From Williamsia sp. (lineage in GTDB: Bacteria > Bacteroidota > Bacteroidia > Chitinophagales > Chitinophagaceae), in the NCBI GenBank assembly GCA_015069695.1, contig JADCRZ010000011.1, positions 89,410-153,409 on the forward strand: a DNA stretch of 64,000 nucleotides, given 5' to 3'. This document shows, piece after piece, positions 56,538-64,000 of the stretch; position 1 is the first letter of the stretch, and every line of letters begins with the position of its first letter. The notes under the pieces are model-generated. The model was not told where the DNA came from and did not search any database. It was given only the letters and a program-made list of their open reading frames with translations. The position numbers and the translations under genes were made by a program.

Positions 56538-57188
56538 ATGATGGAGCAGGACATACAAAGCATGAATAAGTGGTTGATTGTGCTGAGCGCATTGTACGGA
56601 ACTGACCTGGTGGTATGTACAATTGTGTACAGGACGCCTTATTTCCGAACCTTGTTCTGGTCTGTCACAACGGAACTTTTTCTGGGTGTGCTGGCATTGC
56701 TGATGGTAGCGGTCTTGTACAAAGACATGCGTCCGCTGTTTAGCTGGAAGGATTTTTCTGTTTTAAAAGCGGCGGTTTACAGTGGTGCGGCCGTTTTGCT
56801 GGCCATCGCCGTAAATGTGATCGTTCAATGGGTCAACTACAGGATCTTTCACCAGGATGTTCATTTCTACCAATCGTTTATTTATCTCAAATATCCCAAG
56901 CTGGCCATGATCCTGCGGATTGTGCTGCTGCCGGCCCTTTTTGAAGAAATCGCCTATCGGGGCGTGATCCTGGAAAGTCTCCTGCGACTGGCCGACAGGC
57001 GCAGGGCTATCATGATCGGCGCCTTCCTGTTCGCCATTATACACATGAGCTTTATTTCCTTTTTCTGGCTGGTGCCCTTTGCCATCTGGCTGGGCAATGT
57101 GCGTACCCGGGAAGGAACCATCTGGTACGGGGTCTTTATCCATTTATTTTTCAACCTGACGGCCTGTGCGTTTGAGCTTTGGGGCTGA
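56538..57188 (+). CDS. CPBP-family intramembrane metalloprotease
   Basis: A 216-residue polytopic membrane protein. The CAAX/CPBP signature EEIAYRGVILESLLRL (Glu-Glu and Arg), followed by FAIIHMSFISFF and FIHLFFNLTA with metal-binding His residues, marks the Rce1-like (ABI) family of membrane glutamic/metal proteases. Substrates in bacteria are mostly unknown; bacteriocin immunity and envelope stress roles are known for relatives. It converges on metH with a 10-nt gap. Confidence 0.9.
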   Translation: MMEQDIQSMNKWLIVLSALYGTDLVVCTIVYRTPYFRTLFWSVTTELFLGVLALLMVAVLYKDMRPLFSWKDFSVLKAAVYSGAAVLLAIAVNVIVQWVNYRIFHQDVHFYQSFIYLKYPKLAMILRIVLLPALFEEIAYRGVILESLLRLADRRRAIMIGAFLFAIIHMSFISFFWLVPFAIWLGNVRTREGTIWYGVFIHLFFNLTACAFELWG

Positions 57189-57198
57189 TAAGCCTTTT

Positions 57199-59925
57199 TT
57201 AAGCATCGTACTCCAGTATCGGGCGCAGCCATCTTTCTGCTTCTTCCACCTCCATGTTTTTGCGGGCAGCATAATCTTCTACCTGGTCTTTTTCAATTTT
57301 TCCGATGCCAAAATATTTGCTTTGCGGATGCGCAAAATACCAGCCACAGACTGATGAGGCGGGGTACATGGCGAGGGATTCGGTGAGTGTGATACCGGTC
57401 GCTTGCACTGCTTCCAGCAAGTGAAACAGTTTGTATTTTTCTGTATGATCCGGACAGGCGGGATAGCCGGGAGCAGGACGGATACCTGTGTATTTTTCCT
57501 GGATCAGCTCATCGTTGGTCCACTGTTCGCTTTGCGCATAGCCCCAGAATTCCTTGCGTGTCTTTTCGTGCATCAGCTCTGCAAATGCTTCGGCCAGTCT
57601 GTCGGCCAGGGCCTGCAGGATAATCTTGTTGTAGTCGTCGTGCGCCTTTTCAAAAGCTTTGATATGCGGTTCGATGCCATGGATGGTGACGGCAAAAGCG
57701 CCCAGGTAGTCTTCTTTGCCAAACTCAGCCGGCATGATAAAATCAGCCAGGGAGATGTTGGGCTGACCGGCTGCTTTTTTTGTTTGCTGGCGCAGAAATT
57801 CCAGCTGAACTTCTTCGGTGGCACCTTCCAGCTCATTCTGTACCGTAACCGAATCTTTTCCATTGGAGCGGGCCTTCCAGAAACCAACTACAGCCCGGGG
57901 TTCCAGCCATTTTTCGGCTATGATCTTTTTCAGCAGGGCCTGAGCATCGTTGTAAAGCCGGGTTGCTTCCACGCCCACTTTTTCGTCCTGCAGGATCTGC
58001 GGAAACTTGCCATGCAGCTCCCAGGCAATAAAGAACGGTTGCCAGTCGATGTAGGGAACCAGCTCTTCCAGGTTGTAGGCAGCAAAAGCTTTTGTGCCGG
58101 TGAATCGGGGCTTGGCAGGAGTGTAATCAGTCCAGCTGATGGGCACTTTATTTTTAATTGCGTCCCCGTATTTTAAATAAGCCTTCGCCGTTTTTTTATT
58201 TCCGAAATCTTCTTTGAGCTTTCTGTATTCGGTCTGTACATTTTTGATAAACCCGGCTTTCTGCTCCTGGTTCAGCAGGTTGCCGGCGACAGTTACGCTG
58301 CGCGAAGCGTCCAGTACATGCACCACACCCTGCTCATATTCCGGTGATATTTTTACAGCGGTGTGCATGCGGGAGGTCGTAGCGCCGCCAATCAGCAGGG
58401 GTATATCCAGGTGCTGCCGTTTCATTTCACGGGCTATATGCACCATCTCATCAAGCGAGGGCGTGATCAGTCCGCTCAATCCGATAATGTCTACTTTTTG
58501 TTCGCGGGCGGCTTGTAAGATCTTGTCGGCCGGAACCATTACACCCAGGTCAATGATGTCGTATCCGTTGCAACCCAGTACCACGCCGACGATATTCTTG
58601 CCAATATCATGCACGTCGCCTTTTACCGTGGCTAGTAAGATCTTTGCAGGGCCGGTTCCTTCTCCATCAGCTGCGCCTCCAATTCCTTCTCTGAGGTTTT
58701 TTTCTTTTTCTGCCTCGATAAAAGGCGTGAGCACAGCCACTGCCTTTTTCATGACACGTGCACTTTTTACGACCTGGGGGAGGAACATCTTGCCTGAGCC
58801 AAACAGATCGCCGACGATGTTCATGCCATCCATCAGTGGTCCTTCAATAACTTCAAGAGGGCGTGCGTACTGTTGGCGGGCTTCTTCGGTATCTGCGTCT
58901 ATGTAATCAGTAATGCCGTTTACCAGGGCATGGCTCAGTCTTTTTTGCACCGGTTCATTGCGCCAGGCTTCGTCTTTGGCAACCGCTTTTCCTTTTGCTT
59001 TTACCGTGTCTGCAAAAATGAGCAGTTTGTCAGTAGCATCTGGATGGCGGTTCAGGATCACGTCTTCACACAGTTCCCGCAGGCCGGGTTCTATTTCATC
59101 GTATACAGGTAACTGGCCGGCATTAACGATGCCCATGTCCATGCCGGCTTTGATGGCATAGTACAAAAACACGGCGTGCATGGCTTCGCGCACCGGTTCG
59201 TTGCCGCGGAAAGAAAAGGAAATATTGCTGACGCCCCCACTCACTTTGGTGAGGGGCATCTGCTGCTTGATCAGGCGGGTGGCTTCAATAAAGTCTACCG
59301 CATAGTTGTTGTGTTCTTCAATACCGGTTGCAATGGCAAAAATGTTCGGGTCGAAGATAATATCCTGTGCATCAAAACCGACTTGTTCAGTCAGGATCTT
59401 GTATGCTCGCCCGGAGATGTTTACTTTTTTCTCCAGCGTATCGGCTTGTCCGTTTTCGTCAAAAGCCATGACCACTACAGAGGCACCAAAACTTCTGCAT
59501 ACAAAAGCCTGTTCAATAAATTTTTCTTCGCCTTCTTTCAGGGAGATGGAGTTTACAATGCATTTACCCTGCACGCATTTTAGCCCGGCTTCAATGATGT
59601 TGAACTTGGAAGAGTCGATCATGATCGGTATGCGCGCAATGTCGGGTTCGGCCTGCAAGAGGTTTAAAAACGTTTGCATGGCTTTTTCGCCATCAAGCAG
59701 GGCATCGTCCATATTTACATCCAGGATCTGTGCGCCGCTTTCTACCTGCTGGCGGGCGACCGACAGGGCTTCTTCATAGTTGCCTTCCTTGATGAGGCGG
59801 GCAAACTTTTTTGAACCGGTGACGTTGGTCCGCTCTCCGACATTCAGAAAGTTTGTTTCGGGCCGTACGATCAGGGGCTCGAGGCCCGACAGGCGAAGAA
59901 AGGGTTTGATGCTGATGCTTTCCAT
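57199..59925 (-). CDS. metH: Cobalamin-dependent methionine synthase, pterin/B12/activation part
   Basis: The start is the ATG at 59925 ([18 protein letters not shown], 908 residues). The long track extension runs into the upstream gene's end. Order of domains: pterin-binding ([19 protein letters not shown], about 20-280), B12-binding cap, cobalamin domain with the base-off motif DVHDIGKN (about 436-442), and the AdoMet activation domain with [15 protein letters not shown] (about 815). The homocysteine-binding domain is missing and encoded upstream in the separate gene at 59997-61013. Together they transfer a methyl group from methyltetrahydrofolate to homocysteine. Confidence 0.95.
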   Translation of the reverse strand: MESISIKPFLRLSGLEPLIVRPETNFLNVGERTNVTGSKKFARLIKEGNYEEALSVARQQVESGAQILDVNMDDALLDGEKAMQTFLNLLQAEPDIARIPIMIDSSKFNIIEAGLKCVQGKCIVNSISLKEGEEKFIEQAFVCRSFGASVVVMAFDENGQADTLEKKVNISGRAYKILTEQVGFDAQDIIFDPNIFAIATGIEEHNNYAVDFIEATRLIKQQMPLTKVSGGVSNISFSFRGNEPVREAMHAVFLYYAIKAGMDMGIVNAGQLPVYDEIEPGLRELCEDVILNRHPDATDKLLIFADTVKAKGKAVAKDEAWRNEPVQKRLSHALVNGITDYIDADTEEARQQYARPLEVIEGPLMDGMNIVGDLFGSGKMFLPQVVKSARVMKKAVAVLTPFIEAEKEKNLREGIGGAADGEGTGPAKILLATVKGDVHDIGKNIVGVVLGCNGYDIIDLGVMVPADKILQAAREQKVDIIGLSGLITPSLDEMVHIAREMKRQHLDIPLLIGGATTSRMHTAVKISPEYEQGVVHVLDASRSVTVAGNLLNQEQKAGFIKNVQTEYRKLKEDFGNKKTAKAYLKYGDAIKNKVPISWTDYTPAKPRFTGTKAFAAYNLEELVPYIDWQPFFIAWELHGKFPQILQDEKVGVEATRLYNDAQALLKKIIAEKWLEPRAVVGFWKARSNGKDSVTVQNELEGATEEVQLEFLRQQTKKAAGQPNISLADFIMPAEFGKEDYLGAFAVTIHGIEPHIKAFEKAHDDYNKIILQALADRLAEAFAELMHEKTRKEFWGYAQSEQWTNDELIQEKYTGIRPAPGYPACPDHTEKYKLFHLLEAVQATGITLTESLAMYPASSVCGWYFAHPQSKYFGIGKIEKDQVEDYAARKNMEVEEAERWLRPILEYDA

Positions 59926-59996
59926 AATTTTTCCGTTTCCCTGCGGGTATAGCCGATGCGACTCCACGCAAGGTCTCTTTATTGTATGAGGTCTAA

Positions 59997-61013
59997 CTAG
60001 GCCAGTGCCGTTTCCAGTACTGGCAGCCTTCTGGGTGCAAAATCTTTTACGTAATCCGCGATGTGTTTGATGTGGTCTGGCGTGGTGCCGCAACAGCCAC
60101 CAACTATGTTTACAAAACCTTCCTGTGCCCATTCTTCAATGATATGGGCTGTTTCGTGCGGCTGTTCATCGTACTCGCCAAATGCATTCGGCAAACCGGC
60201 ATTCGGGTAAGCCGAGGTATAGCAGGAAGCGATCTGGCTTAGCTCCTCAATATGGGAGCGCATTTCGGTAGCACCCAGCGCACAGTTCAAGCCGACGCTG
60301 AGCGGTTTTGCATGCGACACAGAAATATAAAATGCCTCCAGTGTTTGTCCGCTTAGGGTCCGTCCTGAAGCATCCGTAATAGTACCGCTGATCATGATAG
60401 GCAGTTCTTTCTGGCGTGTATCCCGGAAGTACTTTTTGGCGGCGTAGATGGCGGCTTTGGCGTTGAGTGTGTCGAAGATGGTTTCTACCAGCAGCACGTC
60501 CACGCCACCGTCTACCAATCCTTTTATCTGTTCGGAATAGGCTGCTGCCACCTCATCGAATGTGACGGCCCGGTACCCAGGATTGTTTACATCGGGAGAG
60601 AGGCTCAGGGTTTTGTTCAGTGGACCAATGGCACCTGCTACAAAGCGGGGCTTGTCCGGATTGCGGGTTGTATATTCATCCGCAGCGGAGCGGGCAACGG
60701 AGGCGGACGCTACGTTGAGCTCATAGGCGAGTGGCTGCATGTCGTAATCAGCCTGGGCGATGCGGGTGCTGCTGAAGGTATTTGTTTCAATGATGTCGGC
60801 GCCGGCTTCCAGGTATTGCTGGTGTATGCCCCGGATAATAGCGGGCTGTGTGATGCTGAGCAGGTCGTTGTTGCCTTTTACATCGGTATGCCAGGAAGCA
60901 AAGCGCTCACCGCGGTAATCTTGTTCTGTTAAACGGTGTCGCTGGATCATGGTGCCCATGGCCCCATCGATGATCAGGATCCTTTCCTGTAAACATTGCT
61001 CGAGTGTTTTCAT
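59997..61013 (-). CDS. metH: Homocysteine S-methyltransferase part of split MetH
   Basis: A 338-residue single-domain homocysteine methyltransferase. It has [53 protein letters not shown] (first zinc Cys) and [22 protein letters not shown] (second and third zinc Cys). This is the N-terminal module of MetH and pairs with the larger gene 71 nt downstream. Split MetH is common in Bacteroidota. A near-perfect Shine-Dalgarno, unusual in this phylum, precedes the ATG. Confidence 0.93.
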   Translation of the reverse strand: MKTLEQCLQERILIIDGAMGTMIQRHRLTEQDYRGERFASWHTDVKGNNDLLSITQPAIIRGIHQQYLEAGADIIETNTFSSTRIAQADYDMQPLAYELNVASASVARSAADEYTTRNPDKPRFVAGAIGPLNKTLSLSPDVNNPGYRAVTFDEVAAAYSEQIKGLVDGGVDVLLVETIFDTLNAKAAIYAAKKYFRDTRQKELPIMISGTITDASGRTLSGQTLEAFYISVSHAKPLSVGLNCALGATEMRSHIEELSQIASCYTSAYPNAGLPNAFGEYDEQPHETAHIIEEWAQEGFVNIVGGCCGTTPDHIKHIADYVKDFAPRRLPVLETALA

Positions 61014-61018
61014 GCCAA

Positions 61019-61025
61019 CCTCCTT
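61019..61025 (-). promoter_or_regulatory. Shine-Dalgarno of metH1
   Basis: AAGGAGG on the minus strand lies 5 nt before the ATG at 61011-61013. Most genes in this window lack such a motif, as is normal for Bacteroidota, so this one may mark translational regulation by the leader. Confidence 0.55.
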
Positions 61026-61169
61026 TTTAAATTTGATACAATGACTTTATTCATGCAAGGATTGCTGAAGGGCCCTGAATGAATGCCTTGGATAAGCGCA
61101 GAACTTTAAACGGAGAACGGTGTGGTGTGCTAACAACACGGGTAGATTCTGACGTTTATTAGTTCAGTT

Positions 61170-61244
61170 GATGCCAGCCATTTTGCAGCCGGCACCGGCG
61201 CCCTTCTGGGCCGAACAATAAACAAATCCGCCCAGACCGGGTGC
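61170..61244 (-). promoter_or_regulatory. Structured metH leader, candidate riboswitch-like RNA
   Basis: In minus-strand RNA the sequence GGTGCCGGC-TGCAAAATG-GCTGGCATC (61170-61196) forms a 9-bp hairpin. On the plus strand the same arms would have A-C mismatches, so it suits the metH transcript. A competing stem pairs GCACcCGG (61237-61244) with CCGGTGC (61192-61198), which overlaps the hairpin, so the two are mutually exclusive. An inner stem TCTGGGC/GCCCAGA lies between. I recall no known SAM or cobalamin riboswitch core that matches. Confidence 0.4.
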
Positions 61245-61291
61245 AAATGTAAGCAGGTTGGCGTTAATACACAAAAAAGGAAAGAAGAGGG

Positions 61292-61912
61292 CTATTTGTT
61301 GGCCACATAGCTCTCAACAGGTAACCTGTTGGCGAGGGAACGGGCGAGGGTCATCTCGTCGGCGTATTCCAGTTCGCCGCCAAAGGCAATTCCGCGCGAG
61401 ATGGTGGTTACTTTCACGGCGTGCTGGGGCAGCTTTTTCTGAATATAGTAAATGGTGGTATCGCCCTGGATGGTTGGATTGAGGGCAAAGATAATTTCTC
61501 CGGTTTGTTCTTTTTGTACCCGCTGAACGAGGGGGTCGATGGTAAGCTGGTCGGGGCCAACGCCATCAAGAGGTGATATAACGCCCCCTAGTACATGGTA
61601 CAAGCCGCTGTATTGCTGGGTGGTTTCGATCGCAATTACGTCGCGGATGTTTTCCACTACGCAGATCATATCCTGCTTGCGCAGGGGGTTGGCGCAGATA
61701 GAACAAACTTCTGTATCTGCAATATTGTAACAACGCTGACAGAACCTGACTTCTTTCCGCATCTTTGAAATGGCTTCGCTGAACTGCTGTACCGTTTCAG
61801 GTTCTTGCTTTAATAAATGCAGCACCATGCGCAGGGCTGTTTTCTTTCCGATACCCGGCAAACGGGAAAATTCGTTGACGGCGTTCTCCAGTAAATTTGA
61901 CGGCAATTGCAT
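61292..61912 (-). CDS. recR: Recombination protein RecR
   Basis: A 206-residue protein of normal length. The N-terminal helix-hairpin-helix carries FSRLPGIGKKTALRMVLHLL, followed by the C4 zinc finger FCQRCYNIADTEVCSICANPLR and a Toprim domain (ICVVENIRDVIAIETTQQYSGLYHVLGGVISPLDGVGPDQL). It acts with RecF and RecO in loading RecA at gaps. The 278-nt spacer to metH suggests a separate transcription unit for the latter. Confidence 0.97.
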   Translation of the reverse strand: MQLPSNLLENAVNEFSRLPGIGKKTALRMVLHLLKQEPETVQQFSEAISKMRKEVRFCQRCYNIADTEVCSICANPLRKQDMICVVENIRDVIAIETTQQYSGLYHVLGGVISPLDGVGPDQLTIDPLVQRVQKEQTGEIIFALNPTIQGDTTIYYIQKKLPQHAVKVTTISRGIAFGGELEYADEMTLARSLANRLPVESYVANK

Positions 61913-61979
61913 TCTGTAAAGATACGAAATAGCAGCCAGGAGAAGGGTGAAAAAGAGGAGAAAATCGGGCGATTTCAGC

Positions 61980-63440
61980 TTACTTTACCGGGGCTTTTGG
62001 CGGGTTCTCAGCAGGTTGCAAATTGATGGTATGATCATTGCCCCAGTTTGCTTTTACGTTGAATTTCTTGTCTATCGACAGAACCTTTTCGGGCTGTTTG
62101 TGTTTGCCGAAAAACTCACCGGCATCCCAGCGGCCATTTCCGTTCTCGTCATACAGAATACGGATCTCATAATCGCCGGGACGGAAGATTTTTACGTTAA
62201 ACTCCTTGGTTGTAAAAACATGGGTGTACACGATCTTTTCGCTTTGTATCAGTTGCAGCACGGGGTGATTACTTAGGTCAAGGATAGGGAAACGCAGGCG
62301 CAACTCCCCATAATCTTCCTGCTTCTTGGTTTTAAAATCAATGGTATCGATCTTGACTAGTTTTCTGCCGGCGCTGTCTTCTGCCAGTTCTTTGCCGAGG
62401 ATCAGGTTGTAAGCCGTACCGAGTTTCCAGGTGTACAAAAGGCTGAACCTTTGATTGAGCGAATCAGGTACAAGAGCGTAATTGCTGATCTGTTGAAATT
62501 TCTCGTCTGTAAATACCAGTTTTGTCGAATCAAATGTTTTGAGCGGTGTGGCAAACTGGATGCGCAGGGTATCAAGAATATCATGCTGTCCGTTTTCCAG
62601 ATTGGTCTGGTAGCGCAGGCGTTTGTCTTCGGCCTTTTTTTCGCGGGAACCGGTTGCAATCGGCGCAGGACCGGAGCCCCGTTTTTTGGGTTCTTCTGCT
62701 TTTTCCACGTAAGCATACAGCTGCACCGGCTCGTTGTTGGCCGAGATCGTCAGCGGTTTGCCGGCAAAAGCAAACAGTTGCGAGGGGTCGGTGTACCTGC
62801 GTGTGCCGCTCTCATCTTTGAGGGCGTAGAGGTAAAAGGTACCGGAGGGCAGGTTGCGAAAGGTAAAATGACCCCTGTTATCCAGCCGGGTGATATACCG
62901 GGGCCGCTTTTTGACCACCGCAGAATCATCTCCATCCTGGTACAGCATCGCGATCATGGTAGAATCGGTTTTGCCCGTTTCCGCAATCGTTACCGTGCCG
63001 CTGAGGGTGCGGTCATCAAGGTAAGTCCCGGTGGAAAACACATAGGTAAATTCCTTGTATACATTGCCTTCATTGATGTCTTTGATGGCCTTTCCAAAGT
63101 TGATGGAGTAGGTCGTATTGGGCTGGAGTGTGTCTTTTATCGTGATCGTGATGGTACGCAGTTTCGCATCGAAACTTGGATTTAAGGTCGGAAGGGGTGA
63201 AACGATGACATTCTCCGAGGCATTTTCCAGCTGCACATACTCATTGAAGTTCAGGGTGATTTTTTTCCCGGTAAACTGCAAAGCCGAATCCCGCGGCGCT
63301 GCAGCCAGCAATACCGGCGGCAAGGTATCCTTCGGCCCACCGGTCGGCGGAATGATATTGGCGCACCCCGTATCGCCCACCATCAATATACCCAGGAACA
63401 GGCAAAGCAGTCCGCTAAATAAAATCTTTTTCAATAACAT
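61980..63440 (-). CDS. SbsA-Ig-domain lipoprotein
   Basis: A 486-residue outer-envelope lipoprotein. The signal ends in GDTGC (Cys about 26), followed by ANIIPPTGGPKDTLPPVL, which is the usual start of Bacteroidota Ig-like lipoproteins. A bacterial Ig-like domain (about 40-145: FTGKKITLNFNEYVQLENAS; PNTTYSINFGKAIKDINEGN) comes next. A carboxypeptidase-regulatory or SdrD-B-like beta domain (about 190) and a C-terminal DYEIRILYDENGNGRWDAGEF calcium-binding-like domain complete it. The role is probably structural or binding. Confidence 0.88.
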   Translation of the reverse strand: MLLKKILFSGLLCLFLGILMVGDTGCANIIPPTGGPKDTLPPVLLAAAPRDSALQFTGKKITLNFNEYVQLENASENVIVSPLPTLNPSFDAKLRTITITIKDTLQPNTTYSINFGKAIKDINEGNVYKEFTYVFSTGTYLDDRTLSGTVTIAETGKTDSTMIAMLYQDGDDSAVVKKRPRYITRLDNRGHFTFRNLPSGTFYLYALKDESGTRRYTDPSQLFAFAGKPLTISANNEPVQLYAYVEKAEEPKKRGSGPAPIATGSREKKAEDKRLRYQTNLENGQHDILDTLRIQFATPLKTFDSTKLVFTDEKFQQISNYALVPDSLNQRFSLLYTWKLGTAYNLILGKELAEDSAGRKLVKIDTIDFKTKKQEDYGELRLRFPILDLSNHPVLQLIQSEKIVYTHVFTTKEFNVKIFRPGDYEIRILYDENGNGRWDAGEFFGKHKQPEKVLSIDKKFNVKANWGNDHTINLQPAENPPKAPVK

Positions 63441-63453
63441 GCGCTAAAAGCTG

Positions 63454-63461
63454 CAAACATA
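63454..63461 (-). promoter_or_regulatory. Candidate -7 element for the Ig lipoprotein gene
   Basis: TATGTTTG on the minus strand matches TAnnTTTG, 13 nt upstream of the ATG, implying a very short leader. No -33 TTG is visible. Confidence 0.35.
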
Positions 63462-63514
63462 GGCGCTTTGCCGAAACCTCCTACAGCCCAGTTGATAATT
63501 TTAGCATAAAATGC

Positions 63515-63888
63515 CTGAACTGGGATTTACAGGATTGTCTGAACCTTGATTTACAGGATTGATGGGATGCGCAGGATTGGACGTGGATGTGAGAAGGCTC
63601 TGCTTGTGGCGGGTGTCATGCAGCTGCTGTCTTGCACCTACCCCTGCCCCTTCCGGGAAGGGATACGTCTTTGTCTATCGCATACATGGCCTCTCTCGTT
63701 TCTTCTTTGCCCTCTTTTTTCCGGGATTTTTTGTCTTGAACCAGGATTACACGGATGACAAAAAAAGGGGAGATGCCTCCTCTCTCATCTTCTTCTCTCC
63801 ACTCGAGCCTCTCACAATTCTCTTCTTCTCTCTTCTCCCCATCCAATCCTGCGCATCCCATCAATCCTGTAAATCAAGGTTCAGACAT
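63515..63888. repeat. Long inverted repeat with tandem 24-mers, REP/MITE-like (copy 1)
   Basis: This fills most of the 474-nt gene-free stretch before the final partial CDS. Two 24-nt direct units CTGAACxxxGATTTACAGGATTGx lie at 63515-63538 and 63539-63562. The segment 63536-63581 is repeated perfectly inverted at 63843-63888 (46 bp). Between them lies a related fragment TTGAACCAGGATTACACGGATGA near 63736 and CT-rich sequence. ORFs across it are artefacts of the repeat. Confidence 0.75.
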
Positions 63889-63914
63889 TCTTCCCCCGGC
63901 CTTTTGAAAGGGGC

Positions 63915-64000
63915 GTGAAGAAATTTACGGAACGGAGCGTTCAGCAACGAACACGCCTGGTACTATTCTATAGTCCCTCCATGCAAAGGCTGAAAGAAGA
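63915..64000 (+). CDS. Start of a partial ORF at the window edge
   Basis: From GTG at 63915 an open frame of 28 codons runs off the window (VKKFTERSVQQRTRLVLFYS), preceded by GAAAGGGGC as a possible ribosome site. The LVLFYSPSMQRL segment recalls the N-terminus of Bacteroidota polysaccharide-deacetylase-like proteins, but this is too short to name. An ATG further down at 63981 is an alternative start. Confidence 0.35.
   Translation, partial: MKKFTERSVQQRTRLVLFYSPSMQRLKE

Noticed and set aside
59926-60132. Fusion-like extension of the large metH ORF
   Set aside because: It runs into the 3' end of the homocysteine methyltransferase gene in another frame and lacks homology-like text.
61014-61291. 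Classic SAM-I or cobalamin riboswitch
   Set aside because: I looked for the SAM-I core and the B12-box text on the minus strand and found neither, so it is listed only as an unknown structured leader.
63559-63918. 119-residue plus-strand ORF
   Set aside because: It crosses the inverted repeat and CT-rich tract; its composition is that of the repeat.
1-64000. CRISPR array, tRNA, rRNA, IS element or prophage
   Set aside because: No regularly spaced repeats, cloverleaf sequences, transposase or phage genes were seen in the intergenic regions.

Overview
The window looks like a chromosomal segment of a Bacteroidota bacterium, most likely of the family Chitinophagaceae. The evidence is a type IX secretion sorting tail on a giant secreted protein, hybrid-type Reg_prop/Y_Y_Y sensor architecture with a LytS/LytTR pair, a split cobalamin-dependent methionine synthase, a THX ribosomal peptide, DUF4286 and SbsA-Ig lipoproteins, and promoters of the form TTG-N18/19-TAnnTTTG. 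I see no rRNA, tRNA, CRISPR array or insertion sequence. The genus cannot be fixed from the sequence alone.

Layout. 1-10000: the N-terminal part of a secreted protein (GTG start, missing from the ORF track), a 2533-residue multidomain secreted protein with four PA14 modules, and a ScyD/ScyE-like propeller lipoprotein. 10000-15100: a very large TraB/GumN-domain protein and a CHAT-protease gene that is broken by an in-frame stop and a frameshift. 15167-21416: a tightly packed six-gene operon on the minus strand (ThiL/AIR-synthase-like protein, alpha-oxoamine synthase, BtaA-like aminocarboxypropyl transferase, GNAT acyltransferase, DAG-kinase-family lipid kinase, UbiA-family transferase). I read this as a biosynthetic operon for an unusual amino or sphingoid-type lipid, and it is the strongest candidate for an undescribed system here. 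21700-30600: a propeller-sensor histidine kinase and LytTR regulator, a GH88/GH105 hydrolase, serS, a CE15-like esterase and a nucleoside hydrolase. 30660-33224: a structured RNA-like element and three genes of unknown function, two of them looking like a cupin-like domain plus HEAT-type helices. 33320-39663: a two-subunit molybdenum hydroxylase and small enzymes. 39676-63440: mostly housekeeping genes (mtaB, gcvP, deoxynucleoside kinase, folK, sppA, THX, HU, DUF3999/DUF2339 pair, xth, a GT-C glycosyltransferase, a CPBP protease, split metH with a structured leader, recR, an Ig-domain lipoprotein). 63500-63890: a long perfect inverted repeat belonging to an interspersed repeat family that also occurs at the end of xth. 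The window ends in the start of another coding frame.

All functional assignments come from reading motifs by eye. No database search was possible, so family names are recognition calls and the pathway proposal for the lipid operon is inference.
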